Source: Actinomycetes bacterium
GTDB taxonomy: Bacteria; Actinomycetota; Actinomycetes; Mycobacteriales; Mycobacteriaceae
DNA: 64,000 bases
Direction of reading: 5' to 3'
Assembly (NCBI GenBank): GCA_023404955.1
Contig: JAEXZY010000039.1
Location: 9,611 to 73,610 of the forward strand
Shown here: piece after piece, positions 15,931 to 24,137 of the stretch
Position numbering within the stretch: position 1 is the stretch's first letter
Layout of the letters: each line of letters starts with the position of its first letter
Notes under the pieces: generated by a model
Seen by the model: only the letters and a program-made list of their open reading frames with translations
Told to the model about the DNA's origin: nothing
Databases searched by the model: none
Position numbers and translations under genes: made by a program

Positions 15931-16674
15931 TCAGGTCTGCCGCAATGTGGCGCGCAACCAGGCGAGCACCGGCGGCGCCACGTGCGCTACTGCGGACTCG
16001 GCGATGATCCAGTGCGGGAGCCGGGGATGGATCTGGTGCTGAGCGCCGTATCGTGCTGCGAGTCGTCGGGACATCCAGGGCGCGACGTTGCGGTCTTCGC
16101 CGCCACTGACGCACAGGACGGGACACGACACGTCGGCCGCTGCGACCCGCACGGCCGGCGCGCCCTGCATCAACTGCCGGAACACCCGTCCGGAGTCGCG
16201 GACCAGCTCAGGGATCAGCCGGTCCTGCTCGGCTGCGGGCAACGTGGCGAGAGGCACGGCGCGCATCACGTCCGGGGACGGAAGGAACGGGCGGCCCGCG
16301 GCCACGCTCGGCAGGTACGGCAGGAACTGGGGCAGCGTCCGCAGCTGCGGCCACAGCACACCGGGCGGAACCGAGGCGAGCAGCACCGCTGCCCGCGGCC
16401 GGCGGACCGCCGCCAGCTTCTGGGCGAGCAGCCCGCCCATACTGTGGCCGATGACGACCGCGGGCTCGCCGATCGTGTCGTAGACGTCGAGCGCCACGTC
16501 GACCATCTCGGCGATGCCCGTGCGGCTGAGCGCGACGTCGTCGGACGGGTCGCGGCCAGGAAGCGCCGGAACGTGACAGGTGAACCCGGCGTCGCCGAGA
16601 ACTGTCGCCCACGGCTTCATGAGGGAGGGCCGGCTGAACAGACCGTGCAGCAGCAGGATCGGCGGGTGCGTCAC
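15931..16674 (-). CDS. Alpha/beta hydrolase
   Basis: A 247-residue alpha/beta hydrolase. The oxyanion region is ILLLHGLFSRPS, the nucleophile elbow GHSMGG, the acid is in SGGEDRN, and the catalytic His is in RLPHW. GTG at 16674 gives a protein starting VTHPPILLLHGL, the canonical first strand. Earlier in-frame codons exist but add unstructured sequence. Substrate unknown; the family includes esterases and lipases. It lies between aroC and a prepilin peptidase gene and is probably transcribed with the leftward genes. Confidence 0.88.
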   Translation of the reverse strand: MTHPPILLLHGLFSRPSLMKPWATVLGDAGFTCHVPALPGRDPSDDVALSRTGIAEMVDVALDVYDTIGEPAVVIGHSMGGLLAQKLAAVRRPRAAVLLASVPPGVLWPQLRTLPQFLPYLPSVAAGRPFLPSPDVMRAVPLATLPAAEQDRLIPELVRDSGRVFRQLMQGAPAVRVAAADVSCPVLCVSGGEDRNVAPWMSRRLAARYGAQHQIHPRLPHWIIAESAVAHVAPPVLAWLRATLRQT

Positions 16675-16709
16675 GGTCCGAGTATCGCCACCCGGCGGTC
16701 CAGAGGCGA

Positions 16710-17144
16710 TTACCCCGCAGGTAAGGCGCCGGCGACCGCCAAGGCGGCCGCGAGGCACATCGACGGACCGTGCGGCACCGCCGACCGGAACCCGGAAGCC
16801 ACGCGGGCGGCGCCCCACAGACCCGTCATCAGTGACGCGCCAATGGCGCACAGCGCCCAGGCCTGCGTCCCGAACGCCCCGGTCAAGGCGCCCACACCGA
16901 GCGCGAGTTTGACGTCGCCGGCGCCCAGCGCGCCGGGTGCGATCAGGTGCACCGCCGCGTAGATCGCGGTCAACGCCAGTGCGCCGGCGAGGGCACCCGA
17001 CCCGTGCTCGGACAACGCTGCGACCGCCAGGATCACCGCGGCGCCGGGCAGCGTTAGCAGGTTCGGCAGACGGCGATACCGCAGGTCGTAGGCGCTCAAT
17101 GCGACCAACCAGCCTGCCAGCGCCACTGCCGGAAACAGACCCAC
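16710..17144 (-). CDS. A24-type prepilin leader peptidase (short form)
   Basis: A 144-residue membrane aspartic protease of the A24 family, lacking the N-terminal methyltransferase domain of PilD. The two catalytic Asp residues lie in SAYDLRYRRLPN and in the GAGDVK motif (GALGAGDVKLALGVGA). Several hydrophobic helices cover most of the chain. Such enzymes cleave type IV pilin-like precursors (Flp/tad pili). No pilin or tad genes occur in the window, so its substrate lies elsewhere. GTG start at 17144. Mycobacterial homologues sit next to aroE, as here. Confidence 0.87.
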   Translation of the reverse strand: MGLFPAVALAGWLVALSAYDLRYRRLPNLLTLPGAAVILAVAALSEHGSGALAGALALTAIYAAVHLIAPGALGAGDVKLALGVGALTGAFGTQAWALCAIGASLMTGLWGAARVASGFRSAVPHGPSMCLAAALAVAGALPAG

Positions 17145-17153
17145 CTGTCGAAT

Positions 17154-17963
17154 TTAAGCGCCGGGCAGCACCGCTCTCATCGCTTCTTTCGGGGCAGGCA
17201 GGCCGGTGAACAGTTCGACCTGGGTGAACGCCTGGTTGAGCAGCATCTGCAGGCCGCTGACGACATGGCCGCCCCGGGCGGCGACCGCCGCGGCCAGCGC
17301 TGTCGGCCAGGGCTCGTAGATGGCGTCCAGCAGCACCGGGGTCACAGCCAGCACCTCGGCGAACGGGGCTGCGGCGTCGGCAGGGATGGTGTTGACCAGC
17401 ACTTGCGCGGCGGCCGCGACGTCAGCCAGACCGGCGCCCTGCAGTTCGCAGAACTCGGCGTCGACCCCGCTGCGGCGCGCGACCTCGAGCACACCCGCGG
17501 CCTTCTCGGCGCTGCGGGCGACCACGGTGATCACGCGTGCGCCGCGGGCGGCCAGGCCGGCCACCGCGGCCGGTGCGGTGCCCCCGGAGCCGATGACGAC
17601 CGCACGCTCGGCGGGCGGCGCCTCGGCCAGCGCTCCGACCACGCCGTCGACGTCGGTGTTGTCCGCCAGCCACCCGGACGCCGAGCGCACCAGCGTGTTG
17701 GCCGACCCCAACAACCGTGCCCGATCCGTCGCCTCATCGGCGAACTCCAGCGCGGCGAACTTGCCGGGCATCGTCACCGACACGCCGACCCACTCCGGCC
17801 CGAACCCCGACACCAGCCCGGGCAGCTGGTCACCGGTGCACTCGATGCGGTCGTAGGTCCAGCCGTCGAGGCCCAGCGCCCGGTAGGCCGCCAGGTGCAG
17901 CTGCGGGGAGCGTGAATGGGCGATCGGCGAGCCCAGCACGGCCGCCCGGCGAGCGGAGCTCAC
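17154..17963 (-). CDS. aroE: Shikimate dehydrogenase
   Basis: Reduces 3-dehydroshikimate to shikimate with NADPH. The 269-residue protein has the shikimate-binding SPIAHSRSPQLH, the catalytic Lys in VSVTMPGK, the NTDVDG motif with catalytic Asp, and the nucleotide-binding loop GSGGTAPAAVAGL. GTG at 17963 follows the mltG stop by only three bases. Fourth shikimate-pathway gene in the window, in a separate transcription block from aroC-aroK-aroB. Confidence 0.95.
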   Translation of the reverse strand: MSSARRAAVLGSPIAHSRSPQLHLAAYRALGLDGWTYDRIECTGDQLPGLVSGFGPEWVGVSVTMPGKFAALEFADEATDRARLLGSANTLVRSASGWLADNTDVDGVVGALAEAPPAERAVVIGSGGTAPAAVAGLAARGARVITVVARSAEKAAGVLEVARRSGVDAEFCELQGAGLADVAAAAQVLVNTIPADAAAPFAEVLAVTPVLLDAIYEPWPTALAAAVAARGGHVVSGLQMLLNQAFTQVELFTGLPAPKEAMRAVLPGA

Positions 17964-17966
17964 GTG

Positions 17967-19214
17967 TCAGCGGGCCGAGTCGAGGACACCGTTGCGGCGG
18001 GCCAGCTCGATGTTGGCCAGGTGCTGTTCGTACTCACGCGTGAACAGCGTGGTGCCCTGCATGTCGATCGTGACGAAGTACAGCCAATCCCCCTGCGCCG
18101 GTTGTTCGGCCGCGGTCAGCGCGGGGCCGCCGGGCGAGCAGATCGGAGTGGCGGGAAGCCCGGGCCGCACGTAGGTGTTCCACGGCGTGGCCTGCGCGCG
18201 GTCCCCGTCGGTCGTGGCGACCTCGATGCGGTCCAGCGCGTAGTTCACCGTGGAGTCGAACTCCAGCGTGCGGTTCTCGGCCAGGCGGTTGTAGATGACG
18301 CGTGCGACCTTGGCGAAGTCCTGCGGCTTCGCCTCACGCTGCACGAGCGAGGCCACCGTCAGGATCTGGTACGGCGACATGTTGAGGTTGGCCGCGGTGG
18401 TGAGCAGCCCGCTCTGCTCGTACTGCCCGGCGCTGCTCGCGACCAGCGTCGACAGGATCTCCTGGGGAGTGGCCGAGGGGTCGATGTTCCAGGTGCCGGG
18501 CGCGATCAGACCTTCGAGGCGCCGATGGTCGGCACCCATCGCGGTCACCGGCTGGACCGCCCACTGCGGCACCCCCAGCGACGCCGGGGCTGCGGTGCCG
18601 GCGATGGCCTTCAGATCTGCGGCCGATACGCACCGCTGGTCGTCGTCGAGGTCGACGCAGCTGGCCTTCGAGATCAGCGTGAAGATGCCGTCGGTGACGG
18701 CCTTGGTCTTGACGTCGGACACGTCGTCGAGCTGACGACCCTCGGGGATGACCAGTTTGCCCACCCGATTGGCCGGATCGGCCAGACGCGACACCGCGCT
18801 CGACGCCGGGATCTCGGTGCGCACCTTGTAGAAGCCCGGCTGGATGGCGGCGATCGCGTCGTTGCCGTCGGCGGCATCGACGAACGCCTTGACCGTGGCG
18901 ACCACCTTGTTGTCCAGCAATGTCTTGGCGATCGCGGTCGTCGAGTCGCCGTCGTGGATCTGGATCACGACGTCGTTGACGCCGCCGCCGGCGTAGTCGT
19001 TGTCGGCGCCGCCGAACAGCGAGTTCCACATCCGCGAGCCGAGGAGCACCGCGACGATCGCGATGACCACGACGACGGACACCGCGATGACCGCAGCCAG
19101 CCGCCGCCGGCGACGCAGCCGGTTCTCCCGCGCCCGCTGCCTACGGGTCATCCGCTGTCGCGGTGGCCCCACCGCCAGCGGTTCGGCTCGGTCACCGTGC
19201 CAGTCCTCAGCCAT
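17967..19214 (-). CDS. mltG: Endolytic peptidoglycan transglycosylase (YceG/MltG)
   Basis: Membrane-anchored transglycosylase that cuts nascent glycan strands and sets their length. The 415-residue protein has a basic cytoplasmic N-terminus and a single transmembrane segment at about residues 40-60 (LAAVIAVSVVVVIAIVAVLL). An extracytoplasmic LysM-like region and then the YceG domain follow; the catalytic Glu is in ASLVQREAKPQ, followed by VARVIYNRL. ATG at 19214 overlaps the ruvX stop by eight bases. The alaS-ruvX-mltG-aroE order is conserved in mycobacteria. Confidence 0.94.
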   Translation of the reverse strand: MAEDWHGDRAEPLAVGPPRQRMTRRQRARENRLRRRRRLAAVIAVSVVVVIAIVAVLLGSRMWNSLFGGADNDYAGGGVNDVVIQIHDGDSTTAIAKTLLDNKVVATVKAFVDAADGNDAIAAIQPGFYKVRTEIPASSAVSRLADPANRVGKLVIPEGRQLDDVSDVKTKAVTDGIFTLISKASCVDLDDDQRCVSAADLKAIAGTAAPASLGVPQWAVQPVTAMGADHRRLEGLIAPGTWNIDPSATPQEILSTLVASSAGQYEQSGLLTTAANLNMSPYQILTVASLVQREAKPQDFAKVARVIYNRLAENRTLEFDSTVNYALDRIEVATTDGDRAQATPWNTYVRPGLPATPICSPGGPALTAAEQPAQGDWLYFVTIDMQGTTLFTREYEQHLANIELARRNGVLDSAR

Positions 19215-19758
19215 CCCTGGCCTCTCCCTGAGGGGACAGCGCCGCCCGCCGCTGGTCCAGCCAGTTCTGCAGAATCCCCACCGCTGCAGCTTGGTCGATC
19301 ACCGCCCGCTGGCCGCGAGAGCGCACGCCCGCGTCGCGCAGCGCACGTTGCGCGGTCAGTGTGGTGAATCGTTCGTCGACGAAGCGGATCGGCACCGGGG
19401 CGATCCGCCCGGACAGCGCGTCGGCGACGTCGACCGCATCGCGCGCCGACGACCCGGCCCGGTCGGCCAGTGTGCGCGGCAGCCCGACCACGACCTCGAC
19501 GGCCTGGTATTCGTCGACCAGTGTGGCCAGCCGCTTGATGTGCCGGTTGCCTCGCCGGTCGCGGGTCACCGTCTCCACCGGGGTGGCCAGCATCGCATCG
19601 GGATCGCTGACCGCCACCCCGATGCGCACGGTGCCGACGTCCACGCCGAGCCGGCGCCCCCGCCCGGGATCGGGCGCCGTGGCCGGATCACCGGGTCGGT
19701 CGGGCGAACGATCGGCGTCGTCGGAGTCGTGGGGGGCGTCCTGGCGGGCGTCGGGCAC
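19207..19758 (-). CDS. ruvX: YqgF/RuvX family RNase H-fold nuclease
   Basis: Putative pre-16S rRNA nuclease (YqgF), proposed also as a Holliday-junction resolvase. The 183-residue protein shows the RNase H-like first strand LGVDVGTVRIGVAVSD with the catalytic Asp, the central VVGLPRTLADRAG and the C-terminal RFVDERFTT motif with acidic residue. The N-terminus is extended by a charged Asp/Pro-rich stretch of ~30 residues before the domain. GTG at 19758 lies five bases after the alaS stop. Confidence 0.93.
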   Translation of the reverse strand: MPDARQDAPHDSDDADRSPDRPGDPATAPDPGRGRRLGVDVGTVRIGVAVSDPDAMLATPVETVTRDRRGNRHIKRLATLVDEYQAVEVVVGLPRTLADRAGSSARDAVDVADALSGRIAPVPIRFVDERFTTLTAQRALRDAGVRSRGQRAVIDQAAAVGILQNWLDQRRAALSPQGEARDG

Positions 19759-19763
19759 GATGG

Positions 19764-22460
19764 TCAGCTCCGGCCGATCTCCGCGCGCAGCGCCGCGAGC
19801 GCGGCATCGATGCCTGCGGCACCCCGACCGGAGCCCTGCGCCAGATCGGCCTTGCCGCCACCGCGGCCGTTGACCGCGGTACCGAGAACCGAGACCAGAT
19901 CGTTGGCGCGCAGCCCGAGGTCCTGCGCGGCCGGATTGACCGACACCACGAAGGGCACGGCGTCGTCGTCACCCTCGGCGATCAGCGCGACCACAGCCGG
20001 GTCGCTGCCCAGCTTGCCGCGGATGTCACCCACGAGCGAACGCAGGTCGCCCGCCGAAATCCCGCCGGCCATACGCTGCGCCACGAGCCGCACCGCACCG
20101 ATCTGCTCAGCACCGGCCGCCGCGTTGACAGCGGCGGCGCGCGCGTTGGACAGCCGCATCCGGTCGAGTTCCTTCTCGGCGGCCCGGAGCCGCTCCACCA
20201 GCGTCGCGACGCGGCCCGGCACCTCTTCCGAGGGCACCTTCAGCGTCGAGGCCAGCCCTGCCATCAAAGCGCGTTCCTTGGCGAGGTGCCGGAACGAGTC
20301 CAGGCCGACGTAGGCCTCGACACGGCGTACGCCGGAACCGACCGATGATTCGCCGAGGATCGTCACCGGACCGATCTGCGCGGAGCGTCCGACATGCGTG
20401 CCGCCACAGAGCTCCAGCGAGAACGGCCCGCCGATCTCGACGACCCGGACCTCGTCGGGGTACGACTCGCCGAACATCGCCATGGCGCCCATCGCCTTGG
20501 CCTTCTCCAGCTTCTCGTGGAAGGTGTGCACCTCGAAGTCGGCTTGCACCGCCTCGTTCGTGACCTCCTCGACTTGGGCTCGCTGTTCGTCGCTCAACGC
20601 TCCCTGGAAATTGAAGTCGAACCTCAGATATCCGGGCCTGTTCAGGGAGCCGGCCTGTACCGCGTTGGGCCCCAACACCTGTCGCAGCGCCGCATGCACC
20701 ATGTGGGTACCGGAGTGGCCCTGGGTGGCGCCCCGGCGCCACTGCGGGTCGACGGCCGCGATCACGGCGTCGCCCTCGACGAACTCCCCTGATTCGACGT
20801 TGACCCGGTGCGCCCACAGCGTTTTGGCGATCTTCTGCACATCGGTGACCGCCGCCTTGGCCGCTTCCGACGAGCCGGTTCCGCTGATGTGGCCCTCGTC
20901 GGCGATCTGCCCGCCCGACTCGGCATAGAACGGGCTGCGATCCAGGATCAGCTCCACCCGCTCGTGTACGCCCTCGCGACCGGTGTGCGACACCACCGGC
21001 ACGCGCTTGCCGTCCACGAAGATACCGAGAATCCGTGCCTCACTGGTCAACTCGTCGAAACCAGTGAACTCGGTCGGCCCGGCGTCGACGAGCTCGCGGT
21101 ACGCGCTCAGATCGGTATGGGCCTGTTTGCGAGCGGCCGCGTCGGCCTTCGCGCGCTGACGCTGCTCGGCCATCAGGGCGCGGAAGCCCTCTTCGTCGAC
21201 CCCCAGGTCGGCCTCGGCGGCCATCTCCAGGGTCAGCTCCAGCGGGAAGCCGTAGGTGTCGTGCAGCGTGAACGCATCAGACCCCGAGAGCCGGGAAGAG
21301 CCCGACGCCTTGGTCGCGCGCGCGGCGTCCTCGAAGAGCCGCGACCCCGAGGCCAGCGTGCGGTTGAACGCCGCCTCCTCGGCGACCGCGATACGGGAGA
21401 TGCGGTCGAAGTCGTTCACCAATTCCGGGTAGGACGGCCCGGTGGCGTCGCGGACCGTCGCCATCAGGTCCGCCATGAACACGTCCTCGATACCGAGCAG
21501 CTTGGCGGCCCGGACGATGCGACGCAGCAACCGGCGCAGCACGTAGCCGCGCCCCTCGTTGCCGGGGCTAACGCCGTCCCCGATGATGATCGCCGCAGTG
21601 CGGCTGTGGTCGGCGATGATGCGGTAGCGGACATCGTCGGCGTGGTTGCCCTGCCCGTAGCCGCGCGGGGCACGGGCGGCCATCAGGTCGATCGCCGGGC
21701 GCAGCAGGTCGGTCTCGTAGACGTTGTCCACACCCTGCAGCAGGCACGCCACCCGCTCGATGCCCATGCCGGTGTCGATGTTCTTGCGGGGCAGCGGGCC
21801 GAGAATCTCGAAGTTCTCCTTCGATGTGCCTTCGCCGCGCTCGTTCTGCATGAACACGAGATTCCAGATCTCGATGTAGCGGTCCTCGTTGGCCTCGGGT
21901 CCGCCCTCGATGCCGTATTCCGGGCCCCGGTCGTAGTAGATCTCCGACGACGGTCCGCACGGCCCGGGGATGCCCATCGACCAGTAATTGTCGGCCATGC
22001 CGCGGCGCTGGATGCGGTCGACGGGCAGTCCGGCCACCTCCTGCCAGTAACCGATCGCCTCGTCGTCGTCGAGATAGACGGTGGCCCAGAGCTTTTCCGG
22101 ATCAAACCCGTACCCGCCCTGCTCGACAGGGTTCGTCAGCAGCGACCAGGCGAACTCGATCGCGCCCTTCTTGAAGTAGTCGCCGAAGCTGAAGTTGCCG
22201 GCCATCTGGAAGAAGGTGTTGTGCCGGGTGGTGATGCCGACCTCGTCGATGTCCGGGGTACGGATGCACTTCTGGATGCTGACGGCGCGGTCCCACGGCG
22301 GCGTCCTGGCGCCGAGGAAGTAAGGGACGAACTGCACCATGCCGGCGTTGACGAACAGCAGGTTGGGGTCGTCGAGGATCACCGATGCGCTGGGCACCTC
22401 GGTGTGTCCGGCGTTCACGAAGTGATCAAGGAAACGCTTCCTGATCTCGTGTGTCTGCAC
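19764..22460 (-). CDS. alaS: Alanyl-tRNA synthetase
   Basis: Charges tRNA-Ala. The 898-residue class II synthetase has the expected order: catalytic domain with MAGNFSFGDYF and RYRIIADHSRTAAI, tRNA-binding domain, editing domain with zinc motifs HSGTHMVHAAL and ELCGGTHV, and C-terminal DHHA1 domain (GRGGGKADLAQGSG). GTG at 22460 gives VQTHEIRKRFLDHF, as in M. tuberculosis AlaS; a longer frame to 22529 adds unrelated residues. Followed closely by ruvX and mltG. No T-box-like leader was recognised in the upstream 97 bases. Confidence 0.97.
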   Translation of the reverse strand: MQTHEIRKRFLDHFVNAGHTEVPSASVILDDPNLLFVNAGMVQFVPYFLGARTPPWDRAVSIQKCIRTPDIDEVGITTRHNTFFQMAGNFSFGDYFKKGAIEFAWSLLTNPVEQGGYGFDPEKLWATVYLDDDEAIGYWQEVAGLPVDRIQRRGMADNYWSMGIPGPCGPSSEIYYDRGPEYGIEGGPEANEDRYIEIWNLVFMQNERGEGTSKENFEILGPLPRKNIDTGMGIERVACLLQGVDNVYETDLLRPAIDLMAARAPRGYGQGNHADDVRYRIIADHSRTAAIIIGDGVSPGNEGRGYVLRRLLRRIVRAAKLLGIEDVFMADLMATVRDATGPSYPELVNDFDRISRIAVAEEAAFNRTLASGSRLFEDAARATKASGSSRLSGSDAFTLHDTYGFPLELTLEMAAEADLGVDEEGFRALMAEQRQRAKADAAARKQAHTDLSAYRELVDAGPTEFTGFDELTSEARILGIFVDGKRVPVVSHTGREGVHERVELILDRSPFYAESGGQIADEGHISGTGSSEAAKAAVTDVQKIAKTLWAHRVNVESGEFVEGDAVIAAVDPQWRRGATQGHSGTHMVHAALRQVLGPNAVQAGSLNRPGYLRFDFNFQGALSDEQRAQVEEVTNEAVQADFEVHTFHEKLEKAKAMGAMAMFGESYPDEVRVVEIGGPFSLELCGGTHVGRSAQIGPVTILGESSVGSGVRRVEAYVGLDSFRHLAKERALMAGLASTLKVPSEEVPGRVATLVERLRAAEKELDRMRLSNARAAAVNAAAGAEQIGAVRLVAQRMAGGISAGDLRSLVGDIRGKLGSDPAVVALIAEGDDDAVPFVVSVNPAAQDLGLRANDLVSVLGTAVNGRGGGKADLAQGSGRGAAGIDAALAALRAEIGRS

Positions 22461-22557
22461 TCCTGCTGCCCTTCGGGTCTGGTCAGCGGGGCCGATCGGC
22501 CGCCACCTGCGAATACTCGACCGCACCACAGTACCGGGCTCCCACCGCGGCAGACGT

Positions 22558-22959
22558 TCACCCCGACACGAAGCTGAGCCGCACGTTGCGGCGGGTGTTG
22601 TCCCTGTTCAGATCCACCAGTACGACGCTCTGCCAGGTGCCCAGCAGGGGTTCTCCGCCGCTCACCGGCACCGTCACTGACGGCGCGACGAGGCCGGGCA
22701 GCACGTGGTCGGCGCCGTGGCCGGGCGAGCCGTGCGCGTGACGGTAGCGGTCGTCGCGGGGCAGCAGCCGCTCCAGCGTGTCCACCAGGTCATCATCTGA
22801 GCCCGCGCCGGTCTCGAGGATCGCCACCCCGGCGGTGGCGTGTGGGACGAAGACGTTGCACAACCCGTCCCCGCGGGAGGCGCAGAAATCGCGGACTTCG
22901 TCGGTCAGATCGACGGTCCGCCGGCGGCTGGTGTCGACGTCGAGCACGTGCGTGTCCAT
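22558..22959 (-). CDS. YjbQ/UPF0047 family protein (Rv2556c-like)
   Basis: A 133-residue protein of the YjbQ family, short beta-rich proteins reported to have thiamin-phosphate-synthase-like activity in some bacteria. Family features are CNVFVPHATAGVAILETG, HGSPGHGADHVLP and LGTWQSVVLVDLN, with the conserved His residues probably forming the active or metal site. ATG at 22959 (MDTHVLDVD) matches mycobacterial homologues, and the ATG at 22983 would only add a poor N-terminus. It lies upstream of alaS, separated by 97 bases. Confidence 0.9.
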   Translation of the reverse strand: MDTHVLDVDTSRRRTVDLTDEVRDFCASRGDGLCNVFVPHATAGVAILETGAGSDDDLVDTLERLLPRDDRYRHAHGSPGHGADHVLPGLVAPSVTVPVSGGEPLLGTWQSVVLVDLNRDNTRRNVRLSFVSG

Positions 22960-23059
22960 TGCCGTAGAGCCTACGGACTCCACACGCGATTGACGCGAGC
23001 GTTTATTGCCGACGGGGCTCGGGTATCTCAGCGCTCAGCCGCAATCCTTTGGAGGAACC

Positions 23060-23380
23060 ATGACCGTCACCGGCATCTTCACCGCAATTCTCATCGGCAT
23101 CGTGGTCGGCGTTCTCGGCCGGCTCGTCCTGCCGGGTAGGCAGCCCATCGGAATGCTGCTCACCATCCTCGTGGGCATCGTGTCCGCATTGGTGGGTACC
23201 GCCATTGCACGTGCGGTCGGGATTCCGACCGCCACCAACGGGATCGACTGGATGGAGCTCCTCGTCCAGGTCGTTGTCGCCGCGCTCGGCGTGGCACTGG
23301 TGGCATCGCTCATGGGCCGGCGGCGCAGCCGCACCGGCCTGATGGGCGGAGGCCGCCGCCGATCCGGAATCCTGCGCTGA
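23060..23380 (+). CDS. GlsB/YeaQ/YmgE family membrane protein
   Basis: Small (106-residue) membrane protein of the transglycosylase-associated/GlsB family, often induced by envelope or general stress. Three hydrophobic segments: residues about 4-22 (with GRLVLPGRQPIG following), 28-45 and 65-82. The C-terminus is basic (GRRRSRTGLMGGGRRRSG). ATG at 23060 has a clear GGAGG site. An upstream frame to 23006 lacks such a site. A strong hairpin 20 bases downstream probably terminates transcription. Confidence 0.88.
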   Translation: MTVTGIFTAILIGIVVGVLGRLVLPGRQPIGMLLTILVGIVSALVGTAIARAVGIPTATNGIDWMELLVQVVVAALGVALVASLMGRRRSRTGLMGGGRRRSGILR

Positions 23381-23400
23381 CGCGCCCGACTCCGTTCGTG

Positions 23401-23436
23401 GTGATCCCGGCTGGGCCCCCGACCAGTCGGGATCAC
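23401..23436 (+). terminator. Hairpin terminator after the GlsB-family gene
   Basis: A 14-bp stem with one G-U pair: the left arm is GTGATCCCGGCTGG, the right arm CCAGTCGGGATCAC, and the loop is 8 bases. It begins 20 bases after the stop at 23380. There is no U-run, which is usual for mycobacterial hairpin terminators. It separates this gene from the leader of the FBP gene. Confidence 0.65.
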
Positions 23437-23484
23437 CCCCGTTCTCCGGCAGGTAAATACGTGGCCCTGAGTGGGGCCGCTCGG

Positions 23485-23490
23485 TAACGT
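23485..23490 (+). promoter_or_regulatory. Candidate -10 box for the FBP-gene leader
   Basis: TAACGT (TANNNT) lies seven bases before the ATG at 23498. That spacing would place the transcription start on or next to this ATG and make a 16-codon leader frame leaderless. No -35 element is convincing, which is common in mycobacteria. Confidence 0.4.
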
Positions 23491-23497
23491 GTTCCCG

Positions 23498-23548
23498 ATG
23501 AGCATCCGAGTCGAGGAGGTCGTCGGCGTTTTCGCCGACATCAGATGA
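23498..23548 (+). CDS. Possible 16-residue leader peptide (uORF)
   Basis: A short frame, MSIRVEEVVGVFADIR, starts seven bases after a TAACGT box and ends with TGA at 23546-23548. It covers both arms of the first leader hairpin (23522-23539) and stops before the second (23557-23582). That is the geometry of a translation-controlled attenuator for the FBP gene at 23643. No homology is claimed; coding status is inferred from position only. Confidence 0.35.
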   Translation: MSIRVEEVVGVFADIR

Positions 23549-23620
23549 CCGCGCCCCGTCGCCGACCTTCGGGTCGGCGACGCAGTCGTGTCCTCCCTCA
23601 CCTGTGCGCCGCAGGCGCAC
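23522..23620 (+). promoter_or_regulatory. Triple-hairpin leader upstream of the FBP gene
   Basis: Three perfect stems in a row. Stem A is GTCGGCG/CGCCGAC (23522-23539, TTTT loop). Stem B has 11 bp capped by a C-UUCG-G tetraloop (23557-23582). Stem C is GTGCGCC/GGCGCAC (23604-23620). The left arm of A can also pair with the left arm of B, and the right arm of A with the right arm of B. Mutually exclusive folds are therefore possible. The region lies between a candidate leaderless uORF and the start codon at 23643. Confidence 0.5.
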
Positions 23621-23642
23621 CCCTCATCGGATGGTTCCTTTC

Positions 23643-24137
23643 ATGCACGCCTACACCCGTGACCAGATACTGCGCGGCTTCCGCGGCGCGACCCGCGGCG
23701 AGATCAAGAAGGTCACGTTCACAACCGATTTCGACACCGTCGAGTTCGACTTCCTCGAGTACTACGGCTGGACCGACCCCAAGATCCCGCGGCGCGCGTA
23801 CCTCGTCACAGACCGCCCCGACGGGCCTGTCGCGTTGCTCCTCAACCGGGCGGCGAGCAAACCTCGGGGCCGCGCGATGTGCACGTGGTGCAACGACGTC
23901 ACCCTCACCGACGACGCGGTGCTCTACGCCGTGCGCCGCGCCGGTGCCGCGGGCCGTAGAGGGGACACCGTCGGTGCCATGATCTGCGCGGACTTCGGAT
24001 GCTCGCGCAACGTGCGACGGCTACCGCCGGCCTTCCACAAGGACACCGACCTGGCCCTGATCCGAGCCCGGCGGGTCGACGAACTGCGCCTCAAGGTGCA
24101 CGGGTTCGCCGACAAGGTGCTGGCGACCGACGGTTAG
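23643..24137 (+). CDS. FBP-type zinc-finger protein (FusB/EF-G-binding protein C-terminal family)
   Basis: A 164-residue protein with an FBP C-terminal-type treble-clef domain. Four Cys are placed as zinc ligands: Cys80 and Cys83 (MCTWCNDV), Cys115 and Cys120 (ICADFGCSRN). In Firmicutes this fold, in FusB/FusC, binds elongation factor G and frees stalled EF-G from the ribosome. Whether the mycobacterial protein does so is inference. The N-terminal ~75 residues (TRDQILRGFRGATRGEIKKV) are alpha/beta. ATG at 23643 has only a weak ribosome site and follows the structured leader. The stop overlaps that of the convergent SRPBCC gene. Confidence 0.75.
   Translation: MHAYTRDQILRGFRGATRGEIKKVTFTTDFDTVEFDFLEYYGWTDPKIPRRAYLVTDRPDGPVALLLNRAASKPRGRAMCTWCNDVTLTDDAVLYAVRRAGAAGRRGDTVGAMICADFGCSRNVRRLPPAFHKDTDLALIRARRVDELRLKVHGFADKVLATDG

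Noticed and set aside
22461..22557. T-box or other riboswitch upstream of alaS
   Set aside because: The 97-base gap shows no T-box core or convincing long stem; actinobacterial T-boxes mostly precede ileS.
20808..22577. 589-codon frame on the plus strand opposite alaS
   Set aside because: Shadow of a clear alaS; no family match or sensible start.
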